Origin: Phycisphaera sp.
GTDB lineage: Bacteria; Planctomycetota; Phycisphaerae; Phycisphaerales; SM1A02
Reading direction: 5' to 3'
DNA length: 64,000 nt
NCBI GenBank assembly: GCA_016124975.1
Contig: WGMP01000028.1
Location: 1-64,000 of the forward strand
Both the position numbers and the translations under genes were made by a program. This document shows positions 16,696 through 25,121 of this stretch, piece after piece (the first letter of the stretch is position 1; each line of letters opens with the position of its first letter). Below the pieces are notes generated by a model. It was not told the DNA's origin, ran no database searches, and was given only the letters and a program-made list of their open reading frames with translations.

Positions 16696-17484
16696 TCAGT
16701 CGATCAGGCTGCGCGCCACGCGGAAGCCGAAGAAGTCGTTGGCGAACGCCGGCGCGAGGTGGCCGCGCGAGGCGGAGCGGCAGCTGCCCGCGATGAAGTA
16801 CCAGCACCCGCCGCGCACGACGCGCGCGCCGCTTCCGTCGCCGACCTGCTCCGCTTCCTCGGTGCCGCGGTCGGGATACGGGCCGTAGGCGTCCTCGCAC
16901 CACTCCCAGATGTTTCCGTGCATGTCGTGGAACCCCCACGGGTTCGCGGGGAACTGCCCGCAGTCCGTCGAGGCGTACGGCGTGTCGAAGCTGCCGCCTC
17001 CGTAGTGGACCTGCGATGGATTCACGGACGCCCCGAAGGCGAACGGCGTCTTCGTTCCCGCGCGGCACGCGTACTCCCACTCCGCCTCCGTCGGAAGCCT
17101 GAGGTCTCCGCCCGCCTGCGCGAGGAAGGCCTTGCAGTCGTTCCACGAGAGGTTCTCGATGGGGCGCATGTAGTGGTTCTTGTCGGGCCGCGCGCCGCCC
17201 ATGACCGCCGCCCACTCTGTGACGGTGACGGGCGTCACGCCGAGGTAGAACGCCTTGCGGATCACGCGCTGGTGCTGCGTCTCGTCGTCGTTCCGCCACG
17301 ATTCCTGCGCCGGCGAACCCATCTTGAACTCGCCGGGCGGCACGAGGAGAAGAACCATGTCGGTCGCAAGGTGCTTGATCTTCCAGGGCCGCCCTATGGC
17401 CGCAATGGCATCGCGCGCGGCGAGGTCGGTGATGACCGCCGGGTCGGGAAGGCTGGAGAGAACCTTGAAACCTTTAAGCGACAC
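16696..17484 (-). CDS. SUMF1/FGE-sulfatase-domain protein, probably not a formylglycine generator
   Basis: A 262-aa protein with one SUMF1 domain: MVLLLVPPGEFKMGS (about residue 45), LRLPTEAEWEYACRAG, GFHDMHGNIWEWCED and RVVRGGCWYF near the end. In true formylglycine-generating enzymes two cysteines sit in the C-terminal active site; here the first is replaced (Phe after GGCWY) and only the later one (GSC) remains, so catalysis on sulfatases is unlikely. No sulfatase gene is nearby. GTG 17484 is my start; GTG 17580 in frame is possible. It ends 12 bp from the LysR gene. A binding or structural role, or another iron-type oxidase, is possible. Confidence 0.75.
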   Translation of the reverse strand: MSLKGFKVLSSLPDPAVITDLAARDAIAAIGRPWKIKHLATDMVLLLVPPGEFKMGSPAQESWRNDDETQHQRVIRKAFYLGVTPVTVTEWAAVMGGARPDKNHYMRPIENLSWNDCKAFLAQAGGDLRLPTEAEWEYACRAGTKTPFAFGASVNPSQVHYGGGSFDTPYASTDCGQFPANPWGFHDMHGNIWEWCEDAYGPYPDRGTEEAEQVGDGSGARVVRGGCWYFIAGSCRSASRGHLAPAFANDFFGFRVARSLID

Positions 17485-17651
17485 AGCGCCCCCGCTCGCT
17501 CGCCTGATCGGACCCGTCGAAGAGCTCTTCGGGTCTTCCCGTCTTCTTACGCACGAAGCGCGCACGCCCGAACGGGGCACAGACGACGCACCATCGTGTC
17601 GCGTGCAAGGTCATCGGCAGCCGAGGCGCCAACCGTGCAGAGTCCCTCAGC

Positions 17652-17704
17652 ATGGGTACGAAGAATACCTGAGGAGCCATCCTTGGGGCACCTGAAGTAC
17701 CCAT
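17652..17704. other. Inverted repeat between the tryptophan dioxygenase and SUMF1 genes
   Basis: ATGGGTAC (17652-17659) and GTACCCAT (17697-17704) are perfect inverted repeats 37 bases apart, within a 279-bp gap that has no convincing gene. It lies about 60 bases beyond the dioxygenase stop and could form a terminator-like hairpin or a binding site. Confidence 0.35.
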
Positions 17705-17763
17705 AATCGCTACAGACATAAGACCGCGCGGAAATCGGTGCGTGCGCACAAGCCGATCTGCGC

Positions 17764-18573
17764 TCAGAGCCTCGTGCGGATCGCCCAGAGGTCGGGGAAG
17801 AGCGGCTGGAAGAGCGTGGCGCGCAGATAAGCGGCGCCAGGGCTCCCCCCTGTCCCCTGCTTGAAGCCAATCGTGCGCTCGACCATCTTCACATGACGGT
17901 AGCGCCATTCCTGCACGCCTTCGTCGAGGTCGACGAGGAGCTCGCACACCTGCCGTTCGGTCGGGTGTCCGCGGTAGATCGAGAGGAGCGTCTCCTGCAG
18001 CTCGGGCGACTCCGCGGGCGCGGCCGTCACATCGCGCGAGAGGAGCGCGTCGGGCACGGCGTGACCTCGATGCGCGAGGAAGCGAACGAAGGCATCGAAC
18101 AGCGTCGGCCGCGTCCATCGCGCCTCGATCGCCTTCCGCTCGGGGGAGCCCTCGGGATTGTGCGCGAGGACGCGCGGATTCTTGTTCCCGAGGAGGAACT
18201 CGAACTCGCGAAACTGCGCGCTCTGGAAGCCGCTCGAGTTCGCGAGGAAGCTGCGGAAGCTCAGGAACGAGACGGGCGTCATCGTCTCGAGCACATCGAT
18301 CTGCTGCACCATCGTCTTCAGGATGGTGAGCATGCGCTTGAGCGTGGCAGCCGCCTGCACCGCGTCGCCTTCCTCAAGCGCGCGCGCGAGGTAGTCGCCC
18401 TCGTGCAGCTGCTGCTTGAACCACAGCTCGTAGACCTGGTGGATGATGATGAAGAGCGTCTCGTCGTGCTCGGGGACACCCGTCCCCGGATGACGCGACC
18501 TCGGCTGCTGGAGCTCGAGGAGCTGCGGGATGCAGAGATAGCTGCCGTAGGTGAGCGATGAGGCGTCGTGCAC
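17764..18573 (-). CDS. kynA: Tryptophan 2,3-dioxygenase
   Basis: A 269-aa heme dioxygenase that opens the tryptophan indole ring to N-formylkynurenine. Family blocks are intact: SYLCIPQLL, the DETLFIIIHQVYELWFKQ helix (about 36-53), FREFEFLLG, and the C-terminal EWRYRHVKMVERTIG with the proximal-heme histidine, followed by GTGGSPGAAYL. Length is normal. Start GTG 18573 has TAGCCT six bases upstream (18585-18580), suggesting its own leaderless transcript. No other kynurenine-pathway gene is in the window, so it may feed NAD synthesis or catabolism encoded elsewhere. Confidence 0.92.
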   Translation of the reverse strand: MHDASSLTYGSYLCIPQLLELQQPRSRHPGTGVPEHDETLFIIIHQVYELWFKQQLHEGDYLARALEEGDAVQAAATLKRMLTILKTMVQQIDVLETMTPVSFLSFRSFLANSSGFQSAQFREFEFLLGNKNPRVLAHNPEGSPERKAIEARWTRPTLFDAFVRFLAHRGHAVPDALLSRDVTAAPAESPELQETLLSIYRGHPTERQVCELLVDLDEGVQEWRYRHVKMVERTIGFKQGTGGSPGAAYLRATLFQPLFPDLWAIRTRL

Positions 18574-18604
18574 GGCGAGAGGCTAGCCGATCCTGCGTGC
18601 GCGT

Positions 18605-21600
18605 TCAGCGGCCCGCAGTGCCCGAGGCCTTCAGCACCTGCAGTCGGCCGCTGCGGAGATCCCACACGACCTGCTGCGCGCGGATCGGCGTGGCCTGCCC
18701 CTTCACGGCGATCTCGACCGAGCCGCCCTCAGCCGCCGTGAGCGTGGCGATGCCTGTGGTGACGGAATAGTCGAAGCTTCCGCAGCGGATGTCCTGCTCG
18801 GGCGTGCGCACGAAGACGCCGCCCGTGGCCATCACGCCGAGAAGCTCCGCGGGGCCGCCGAGGTCTGCGCCCGCCGCGTCGCGGGCGTCTGGCTTCGCGC
18901 CCTCGGCGACCGGGCGCCGCACGGTCGCCTCGAGCGTGTCGCAGGTCATGGCGAGCGTGTCGTCCGGTCGAAGGCCCGCGTGCAGGAGCTCGACGCCCGA
19001 CTCCATTCGGATCGTGAAGACATCGTCGTAGGCGCGCTTCAGCTCCATGCGGCGCTTCCAGCGGAAGCGCGTGGTGCCGTCGCCGCCGAGGTTGATCGCG
19101 CCCGGGAGCGGCGACGACGCGCCGCGCGCCCCATCGGCTGGCGCGGCGGCCGCTTTCGGCGGCAGGTTCACCAGGATGCCGCCATCGCCGACGACCAAGC
19201 CTTCGCGCGAGCGCATGTCGTACTCGATGTGCTCGCCCGTGACGCGGAAGACGCGCGGGTCGCCCTTGCGCTCCTCGGTCTCCCAGGCCCTGCTCTCGAC
19301 GCGGGCGTCGCCCTTGGCGATGAACTGCTCGAGCGAGCGCCGCGAGCTGTCGGCCACCGCGTCAGATCCGCTTGCGCGCGATCGATCGGCGGGGTCCGCG
19401 CCGATCTCGAGGAGCAGCGCCCGCGCGTCGACGGCATCGCTCGTCGCCCCGTCGGGCCGGCTGCGCACGCGCACATCGCCGCGGAGATCAAGCGTGCTGC
19501 GCGTCTCGGAAAGCTCGGTGAAGTCGAGGTTCTCGCTCCAGGTCGCCTCGAGCGTCGCGGCGCCAGTCGGCTCGGGCCGCTCGACCTTGCCCTCGCGCTG
19601 CGCAAGCGGCTCGCGGAAGGCGCGGAAGCGGCCCGGCCCCTCGCTGCGTGCGCTGCGCGTCGCGTCATCAAAGCGGAGGTCGCGGAGATTGTCCGCCACG
19701 ATGTTCGAGCGGACGATCGCCACATTGTCGCCCGTGAGGCGGAGCGAGCGGCGTGCGGCGTCTCCCTTCAGTTCCTGCGCGAAGACGCGGGCGCCCTCGC
19801 GAAGAAGGACCTGCACGCCGCCCTTCGCCTCGACGGCGTCGATGTCGACTTCGCCGAGAGGGTCGGTTGCCGCAGCCTCGCCGCGGTCGGGCTCCCCCGC
19901 CGGCGACGCAGCTGCGCGCGGCCGGAAGTCGACGACGAGGTCTTCCGTCCAGATCGTCTGCCTGTCGTCGCGCGCCTCGACCGCCGAACGCGCGACAAGC
20001 CTGCGGGGCATCGCGTCGCCGCCGAGCGACTCCGCGAGGAAGAGCTCGATGCGGCCAGCGCGCATCGCGCCCGCTCCGCCGAGCCGGCGTACCTCGACCA
20101 CGCCGGGCGCGCCGCCGCCGTCGGCGATGATCGCGTCGATTCGCTCGCCGCCGCTCGGCGAGAAGGCAACCTCGAGCGTGGCTGCGTCGAGCTCGAACTG
20201 CCGGCCAAAGACCTCGACGCCGCCGCCGAAGCGCGCAAGCGAGAGCGTGGCGTCCTCGCCGCCGCCATCGAAGCGAAGATCGACGCCGCCCTTCCAGAGG
20301 ATCTCGAGTTCCTGCGCCTTCGGGTCGAACTCGAAGTCGCGCGGGTCCGCCACCCGTCGCGCGGGCGGATCCTGTCGCACCGCGAGCACCGCATGCGCGG
20401 GATCCGCGGAGACGAGCATGCGGGTCGCGTCGGGAATGAGCGCGGGCGCGACCTCGAGGAAGCCGACCGCGCGCGCAGACCCGCGCGAGAGCGCGAGCCG
20501 GCCGCCGCCGTCGAGCCTGCCCTCGCCGTCGCGCAGGGACGCGGTGAAGCGCGTCCCCTCGAGCTGCATGCGGCGGTTGGTGACGGTGAGCGGAACCCCC
20601 GCGCGGCCCTCCGCCTCGATGCGCTCCTCGCGCACGCCGTAGCGGAGACGCGAGCACACGATGCGCGAGCGCGAGCGCCCGTCGACGACCTCGACGCGCG
20701 GGCCGAGGACATCGAAGCGGATCTCATCGGGGTCGGACAGCTGGTCCGCGGGATCGACCGCAGGAAGCATGACGAGTCGGCCGCCGAAGGTGACGGTGAC
20801 GCCATCGGGCTCGGTCGCGGAACGGGCCTCTGGCACGGCGCCCGCCTGCGCGAAGACAAGCGGAAGAACGGCGAGCGCGGCCTGTGCGCGCGGGAACAGC
20901 GAGGCGTGCATCGGGTGGTGCGTCCCCTGGGGTGGGCGGGGAAGGAAGGCGAGGTCGTCGAGGCTGCGCGACTCAAGGCTGAACACGGCGACGAGTTCCT
21001 CGCCCTTGATCGTGGTGCGCACGCCGTCCTTCACGCGCACGACCTCGACGCCGCCGAGCATGACGAGGCGGTAGAACGGCGCGCGGGTCGCTGGCTGCGA
21101 AGGCGCAGGCGGCGTGGATGGCGCTGCGGGTTGCGCTGCGGGTTGCGCTGGGGCCTGCGCGGGCGGCTGCGTCGAAGTCGTCTCGCCTCCACGCGCCGCA
21201 GCGCGCGCGGCGTCCGCACGGGCCACGGCGCGCGCGGCGGTATCGATGCGGATCGGCTCGAGCGCGCGCTCGACCACGAGGCGCTCGACGCCGTCGCCGT
21301 CGCCGTCGAGGACAAGCGAAAGCCCCTCCCCCGCGAAGCTGCCGGCCTCGGTCGCGACGCGCACGGCCTTGTCGCAGCGGACCTCGCCGAGCACGCCATC
21401 GAACTGCGCAGACTCCGCAGTCACCACCACGGCGGGCGCATCACGGTCGATGTCGACCGCGCGTCCCGACCCGCGCTCGGGCCTGAAGAGCCGCACGACG
21501 ACATCGTCTTCGAGCGTGCCCGACTCGAGCGCGCGGCGCGGCACATACGCCACGCCCTTCCGCGACGCGAGCGAGAGCACGCGACCGTCCTTCATGTAGA

Positions 21601-21967
21601 TCACAGCGCGCGGCTCGACCATCGCGACCTGGCTTCCCGGGAGCGGATCGAGCTTCGTGGCGCTGTACTGCTGCGCGAGGCGCCCCTCCTCGTCGGCGAC
21701 CTGCACCCATGCACCGCTCGCAAGCGACACCGAGGTCTGGTCGGGCGTCGCGCCCGAGGCGCGCGCGAGCTCCTCGGCGCTGGCGATGCGCGGTGGAAGG
21801 AGGTCCTCGACCGAGTCGAGCCTGCTCTCGCGCGCGGTGCGCGGCGTGCCGCGGTCGACATTGAGGGCGGCGAGGATGACAAGCACCGCGAACGCGGCCG
21901 CGGGAAGCGCGAAGAGCAATCCGCGCCGCTCGCGGAGCGTGCGCAATGCGCGATCGATGCGGCTCAT
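18605..21967 (-). CDS. Giant LptC/LptA-like LPS-transport periplasmic protein
   Basis: A 1120-aa protein with one N-terminal membrane helix (about residues 18-36) and an otherwise periplasmic body. Residues about 80-230 match LptC: GRLAQQYSATKLDPLP, VAMVEPRAVIYMKDG, VVVTAESAQFDG. The rest repeats OstA/LptA-like beta-jellyroll strands (RLVMLGGVEVVRVKDG, VFTIRMESGVELLH, IRAQQVVWDLRSGRLQVL near the C-terminus) joined by Ala/Pro linkers (about 255-295). ATG 21967 overlaps the kdsC stop (ATGA), recalling the kdsC-lptC order of proteobacteria. At roughly three times LptC plus LptA, it may form much of the bridge by itself. LptB is at 37500-38234; LptD and LptF/G are not here. Confidence 0.75.
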   Translation of the reverse strand: MSRIDRALRTLRERRGLLFALPAAAFAVLVILAALNVDRGTPRTARESRLDSVEDLLPPRIASAEELARASGATPDQTSVSLASGAWVQVADEEGRLAQQYSATKLDPLPGSQVAMVEPRAVIYMKDGRVLSLASRKGVAYVPRRALESGTLEDDVVVRLFRPERGSGRAVDIDRDAPAVVVTAESAQFDGVLGEVRCDKAVRVATEAGSFAGEGLSLVLDGDGDGVERLVVERALEPIRIDTAARAVARADAARAAARGGETTSTQPPAQAPAQPAAQPAAPSTPPAPSQPATRAPFYRLVMLGGVEVVRVKDGVRTTIKGEELVAVFSLESRSLDDLAFLPRPPQGTHHPMHASLFPRAQAALAVLPLVFAQAGAVPEARSATEPDGVTVTFGGRLVMLPAVDPADQLSDPDEIRFDVLGPRVEVVDGRSRSRIVCSRLRYGVREERIEAEGRAGVPLTVTNRRMQLEGTRFTASLRDGEGRLDGGGRLALSRGSARAVGFLEVAPALIPDATRMLVSADPAHAVLAVRQDPPARRVADPRDFEFDPKAQELEILWKGGVDLRFDGGGEDATLSLARFGGGVEVFGRQFELDAATLEVAFSPSGGERIDAIIADGGGAPGVVEVRRLGGAGAMRAGRIELFLAESLGGDAMPRRLVARSAVEARDDRQTIWTEDLVVDFRPRAAASPAGEPDRGEAAATDPLGEVDIDAVEAKGGVQVLLREGARVFAQELKGDAARRSLRLTGDNVAIVRSNIVADNLRDLRFDDATRSARSEGPGRFRAFREPLAQREGKVERPEPTGAATLEATWSENLDFTELSETRSTLDLRGDVRVRSRPDGATSDAVDARALLLEIGADPADRSRASGSDAVADSSRRSLEQFIAKGDARVESRAWETEERKGDPRVFRVTGEHIEYDMRSREGLVVGDGGILVNLPPKAAAAPADGARGASSPLPGAINLGGDGTTRFRWKRRMELKRAYDDVFTIRMESGVELLHAGLRPDDTLAMTCDTLEATVRRPVAEGAKPDARDAAGADLGGPAELLGVMATGGVFVRTPEQDIRCGSFDYSVTTGIATLTAAEGGSVEIAVKGQATPIRAQQVVWDLRSGRLQVLKASGTAGR

Positions 21968-22512
21968 GGGCGTGCCCCCGCGCGGGCGTCGTCGCCCGCG
22001 AACTCTGGGTCAAAGGTGCGCACGGCCTCGGCCCAGCGCCCCTGCCCCTTCAGAATGTGCTCGATCGCCTCGCGCACGGCGCCCGACCCGCCGGGACGCG
22101 CCGTGACGAACCGCGCCACATCGAGTACCTCCTGCGCCGCGTCGCGGACGGCGATGGGAAGCCCCGCGCGGCGGAGGATCGGAAGATCGGGAAGGTCGTC
22201 GCCGATCATCGCCACCTCGGAGGCGTCAACCGAAAGCTCCGCGAGAAGCGCGGTGAACGCGTCGCCCTTTGCCTTCGAGCCCGACACGACATGGCGCACG
22301 CCGAGTTCGCGCAGGCGGTGCCTCAGCGCCATGCCGTTTCGGCCGGTGATGACGGCCGTGCCGTAGCCAAGCCGCGACCACATGCGCAGCGCAGCGCCGT
22401 CGCGGACATGGAACCGCTTGGTCTCGTGGCCCGCATCGTCGATGGCGATCCCGCCATCGGTGAGGACGCCATCGACATCGAGGAAGAGGAAGCGGATCCG
22501 TTCGACCGACAC
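21964..22512 (-). CDS. kdsC: 3-deoxy-D-manno-octulosonate 8-phosphate phosphatase (KdsC, HAD family)
   Basis: A 182-aa C0-type HAD phosphatase that makes Kdo for LPS. The motif I aspartates are in FLDVDGVLTDGG (about residue 10), with the KRFHVRDGAALRMW block, VITGRNG (motif II) and GDDLPDLPIL (motif IV). Start GTG 22512 has TACACT six bases upstream (22524-22519), a likely leaderless promoter. It is coupled by ATGA to the LptC/A-like gene. A related nucleotide-sugar HAD enzyme is the alternative, but the LPS context supports KdsC. Confidence 0.88.
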   Translation of the reverse strand: MSVERIRFLFLDVDGVLTDGGIAIDDAGHETKRFHVRDGAALRMWSRLGYGTAVITGRNGMALRHRLRELGVRHVVSGSKAKGDAFTALLAELSVDASEVAMIGDDLPDLPILRRAGLPIAVRDAAQEVLDVARFVTARPGGSGAVREAIEHILKGQGRWAEAVRTFDPEFAGDDARAGARP

Positions 22513-22541
22513 GGCGTGAGTGTACCCGTTGGCGGCCGCGC

Positions 22542-23585
22542 TCACCCCGCGCTGAAGAGGAGGAGCGTGCCGAGCCCGAGGTAGAGGAGCATGGTGCAGG
22601 TGTCGGCGATCACGAGCGTGACGGGCCCCGCGGCCACGCTCGGGTCGAGCCGGACGGCGTGGAGGACGACGGGAATGCCGCCGCCCGCGAGCGCGGCCAC
22701 CACCATGGCGATGCCGATCGAGAGGAACATGGTCAACGCGCCCTCGAAGCCACCGCCCCAGAGGAGGCTCGCGAGGCCCACGATGACGCCCGAGGTGACG
22801 GAGAGAAGGACCGCGGTCAGGGCCTCGTTGCGAAGCCGCCGGAGGACGCTCTGGCGACCCGTGCGACCGTCGTCCTCGGCGACGCCCGCGCCGACCGAGA
22901 GCGTCAGCGACTGCATGGAGACGCTCTCGCTCAGGGCGAGCACGAGCGGCAGGAAGAACGCGAGGAGCACGACCTGCTGCAGCAGCTCCGTGAAGATCGA
23001 GCCGATCAGCGCGCAGAGCACTCCGCCCGCGATGTTGCAGAGAAGCCACGGCATGCGCATGCGGTAGCTCTCCCACGGCGTCAGCGCCTCCGCGTGCTCG
23101 ATGTGGAGCCCGAGCGTCTGGAAGACCTGCCGGACGCGCTCGTGCTCGGCGCGCTCGAGCTTCTCGCGCGCATACTGCTCCACATCGATCGCGCCGACGA
23201 GGTGGCCGTCGCCATCGACGACGGGCAGCGCGAGGAGGCGCGACGACGCGAAGCGGTCGAGCGCCTCGTCGAACGAAGTGTCGATCGTCACGGTCTCGAG
23301 CTCGGTGGCCATCACATCGCGGATGCGCGCGTCGGGCGGCGAGAGGAGCAGCGCGCGCATCGGCACCTGCCCCACGAGGCGGTCGTCGTCGTCGAGCGCG
23401 TAGATGTAGAGGACGGGATGGTCGATCGTGCGCGCGCGGAGCGCCTCGATCGCGGAGTGGATCGTCTCGTTCGCGTTCACGGCGGTCTGCACGGACCTGA
23501 GCCCATGCAGCACCGACACGGCGAGCGCCGAAGCCCCGGAGCCGCGTGAAGAAGTAGCGTTGTTCGCGGTCCCGCCCTTCAGCAT
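22542..23585 (-). CDS. mgtE: MgtE-type magnesium transporter without the N domain
   Basis: A 347-aa divalent cation channel. Residues about 25-150 hold tandem CBS motifs (ELETVTIDTSFDEALDRFAS, LPVVDGDGHLVGAIDVEQY), and the C-terminal part has five membrane helices with FFLPLVLALSESVSMQS, the typical pore region. The alpha-helical N domain of full-length MgtE is missing, giving about 100 residues fewer than usual. Start ATG 23585 lies seven bases after TACGCT (23598-23593). It likely sits at the inner membrane and gates Mg2+ entry. Confidence 0.87.
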   Translation of the reverse strand: MLKGGTANNATSSRGSGASALAVSVLHGLRSVQTAVNANETIHSAIEALRARTIDHPVLYIYALDDDDRLVGQVPMRALLLSPPDARIRDVMATELETVTIDTSFDEALDRFASSRLLALPVVDGDGHLVGAIDVEQYAREKLERAEHERVRQVFQTLGLHIEHAEALTPWESYRMRMPWLLCNIAGGVLCALIGSIFTELLQQVVLLAFFLPLVLALSESVSMQSLTLSVGAGVAEDDGRTGRQSVLRRLRNEALTAVLLSVTSGVIVGLASLLWGGGFEGALTMFLSIGIAMVVAALAGGGIPVVLHAVRLDPSVAAGPVTLVIADTCTMLLYLGLGTLLLFSAG

Positions 23586-23631
23586 GGCGCGGAGCGTAGC
23601 CGATGCGCGGCGCGCGGTGGCGCGCGACGCG

Positions 23632-24531
23632 TCAGCCCTCCGCGCCTGCGGCGCCCGAGGTGCCCGAGACGAGGAACGCCGTGATGATGTCGTAGACCGC
23701 ATGCGTCGCCGCGACCACGCCGAAGCCGCGAACGAGATAGACGGCGCCGAAGTACGCGCCCGCCGCGAAGTAGAAGACGAAGCGCTGCATGAGCAGCGCT
23801 CCGTCCGCGCCGTGGATCGGGTGGTAGATCGCGAAGCCAAGCGCGCTCAGGAGGACCGAGAGGATCACGCCCGTGCGGCGCCCGAGGCCGAGCACATCGA
23901 CGAGGAGCGTGATGAAGATCCACAGGAAGACGAGCCGGAAGACGAGCTCCTCATAGAGCCCCGCGCCGATCGAGACGGCGATGCGCGCGCCGAGCGGAAG
24001 CGCCTCGAAGGCCGTGCCGCCACCCGCGAGCGAGGCAAGCGGCGCGGCGCTCCCCGCCGCTCCGTCGGGGAGCGGAAGCAGCCGCACGCTTGCCTCCGCA
24101 AGGACGAGAAGCGGCAGCGCGAGTATCGCGCTCTCGAGGAACATTCGGGCCACCACGCCGAGGTCGACGATCCAGGGTGCGCGGCGCGCGGCGTGCCAGC
24201 CCACGAGGATCGCGACGAGCATGACCCCCGGCAGCGAGAGCGCGGCGGGACCGAAGCCGAGCGCATCGAAGAGCCGCAGGATCGCGAGGTGCGCCTCGTT
24301 CGTGAGGAGCCCTTCGGGCGAGCGGAGGACGCGCACCAGCTCGTACTCGTAGAACGCGATGAACGGGAGCAGGAAGAAGAGGATCTCGAGCGGTCGGCGC
24401 GACGCCTCGAAGTAGTCGCGCGCGGCCGACGGGGAGCCTGAGCCGAACAGCGAGCCAGGCCCACGGAGGAGCGTCGCGCCGAAGCTCGGCGCGGCTGCCC
24501 GCCTTTGGTTCTTCGGTCGCTGTTCTGCCAT
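23632..24531 (-). CDS. CPBP (CAAX/Abi-type) intramembrane protease
   Basis: A 299-aa polytopic membrane protein with the CPBP motifs: GLYEELVFRLVFL (EExxxR, about residue 190), FAIYHPIHG (about 233) and ATHAVYD near the C-terminus, which provide the glutamates and histidines of the family active site. The N-terminal 40 residues are soluble and basic. It lies downstream of rpsT behind a terminator hairpin, so it is probably a separate unit. Possible roles are peptide processing or a general membrane-protease function; the substrate is unknown. Confidence 0.82.
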   Translation of the reverse strand: MAEQRPKNQRRAAAPSFGATLLRGPGSLFGSGSPSAARDYFEASRRPLEILFFLLPFIAFYEYELVRVLRSPEGLLTNEAHLAILRLFDALGFGPAALSLPGVMLVAILVGWHAARRAPWIVDLGVVARMFLESAILALPLLVLAEASVRLLPLPDGAAGSAAPLASLAGGGTAFEALPLGARIAVSIGAGLYEELVFRLVFLWIFITLLVDVLGLGRRTGVILSVLLSALGFAIYHPIHGADGALLMQRFVFYFAAGAYFGAVYLVRGFGVVAATHAVYDIITAFLVSGTSGAAGAEG

Positions 24532-24632
24532 CGGGGCTCACGCGCTTGGCGCGCATCGCAGTCTCTCCGCGCCGCGGGGAGCGCGCAACCTGTCCCGATG
24601 GGCGGTTCGAAGCACCCTTCGGTCAAACGAAA

Positions 24633-24657
24633 GCACGCCTCGCGGAGCAAGGCGTGC
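24633..24657 (-). terminator. rpsT terminator
   Basis: Read on the minus strand, GCACGCCT and AGGCGTGC form an 8-bp perfect stem with a 9-base loop. A T-rich tail (TTTCGTTTG) follows at 24632-24624. It begins about 43 bases past the rpsT stop. Confidence 0.75.
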
Positions 24658-24700
24658 AGGGTTCTCTTCCGGACCGCGCGACGGCGCGGCGACTCGCGGC

Positions 24701-24970
24701 TTACTTCTTCTTCAGCGTGGCGAGACGGGCCGCCATGCGGCTCTTGCGGCGCGCGGCGGTGTTCTTGTGGATCGTGCCCGTGGCTGCGATCTTGTCGAGG
24801 GTGCGCGCGGCCTTGCGCATCTCGGTCTCGGCGGCGGCTGCGTCGCCGCTGGCGATCGCCTTCAGGAAGCCACCGACATCGGCCTTGATGCGGCGCTTGC
24901 GCCACAGGTTGCGGGCGTTGCGCTGGGCGGTCTGACGAACACGCTTCTTGGCTGATTCGGTGTTTGGCAC
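24701..24970 (-). CDS. rpsT: 30S ribosomal protein S20
   Basis: An 89-aa, highly basic helical protein that binds 16S rRNA in the small subunit. The family pattern is plain: AKKRVRQTAQRNARNLWRKR near the start, ETEMRKAARTLDKIAATGTI in the middle and HKNTAARRKSRMAARLATLK at the end. GTG 24970 is chosen with AGGA six bases upstream; the frame extends further but without S20 similarity. A hairpin plus T tract follows. Confidence 0.95.
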   Translation of the reverse strand: MPNTESAKKRVRQTAQRNARNLWRKRRIKADVGGFLKAIASGDAAAAETEMRKAARTLDKIAATGTIHKNTAARRKSRMAARLATLKKK

Positions 24971-25121
24971 GGTCGGTCCTGAGAGTTCGAGAGGTGTCTG
25001 GTCGGCCTTCGCCGAGATCGATGGGGTCCAACCGCCTGAAGGCGGATCGCGGATCATGGCGGATCGTGGCGACCTTTGCAAGTCCCTGCCGCGGTGGCGA
25101 CTTGGAAGTACCCTCCTCTCC

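Noticed and set aside
17474-18118. Minus-strand frame across the kynA/SUMF1 gap
   Set aside because: Residues are Arg/Ala-rich shadow of kynA in another frame and there is no SD; no gene is called in the 279-bp gap.
18980-22366. 1128-codon plus-strand open frame opposite the LptC/A-like gene
   Set aside because: Composition is Arg/Asp/Glu-rich with no domains; it mirrors the third-position bias of the minus-strand gene.
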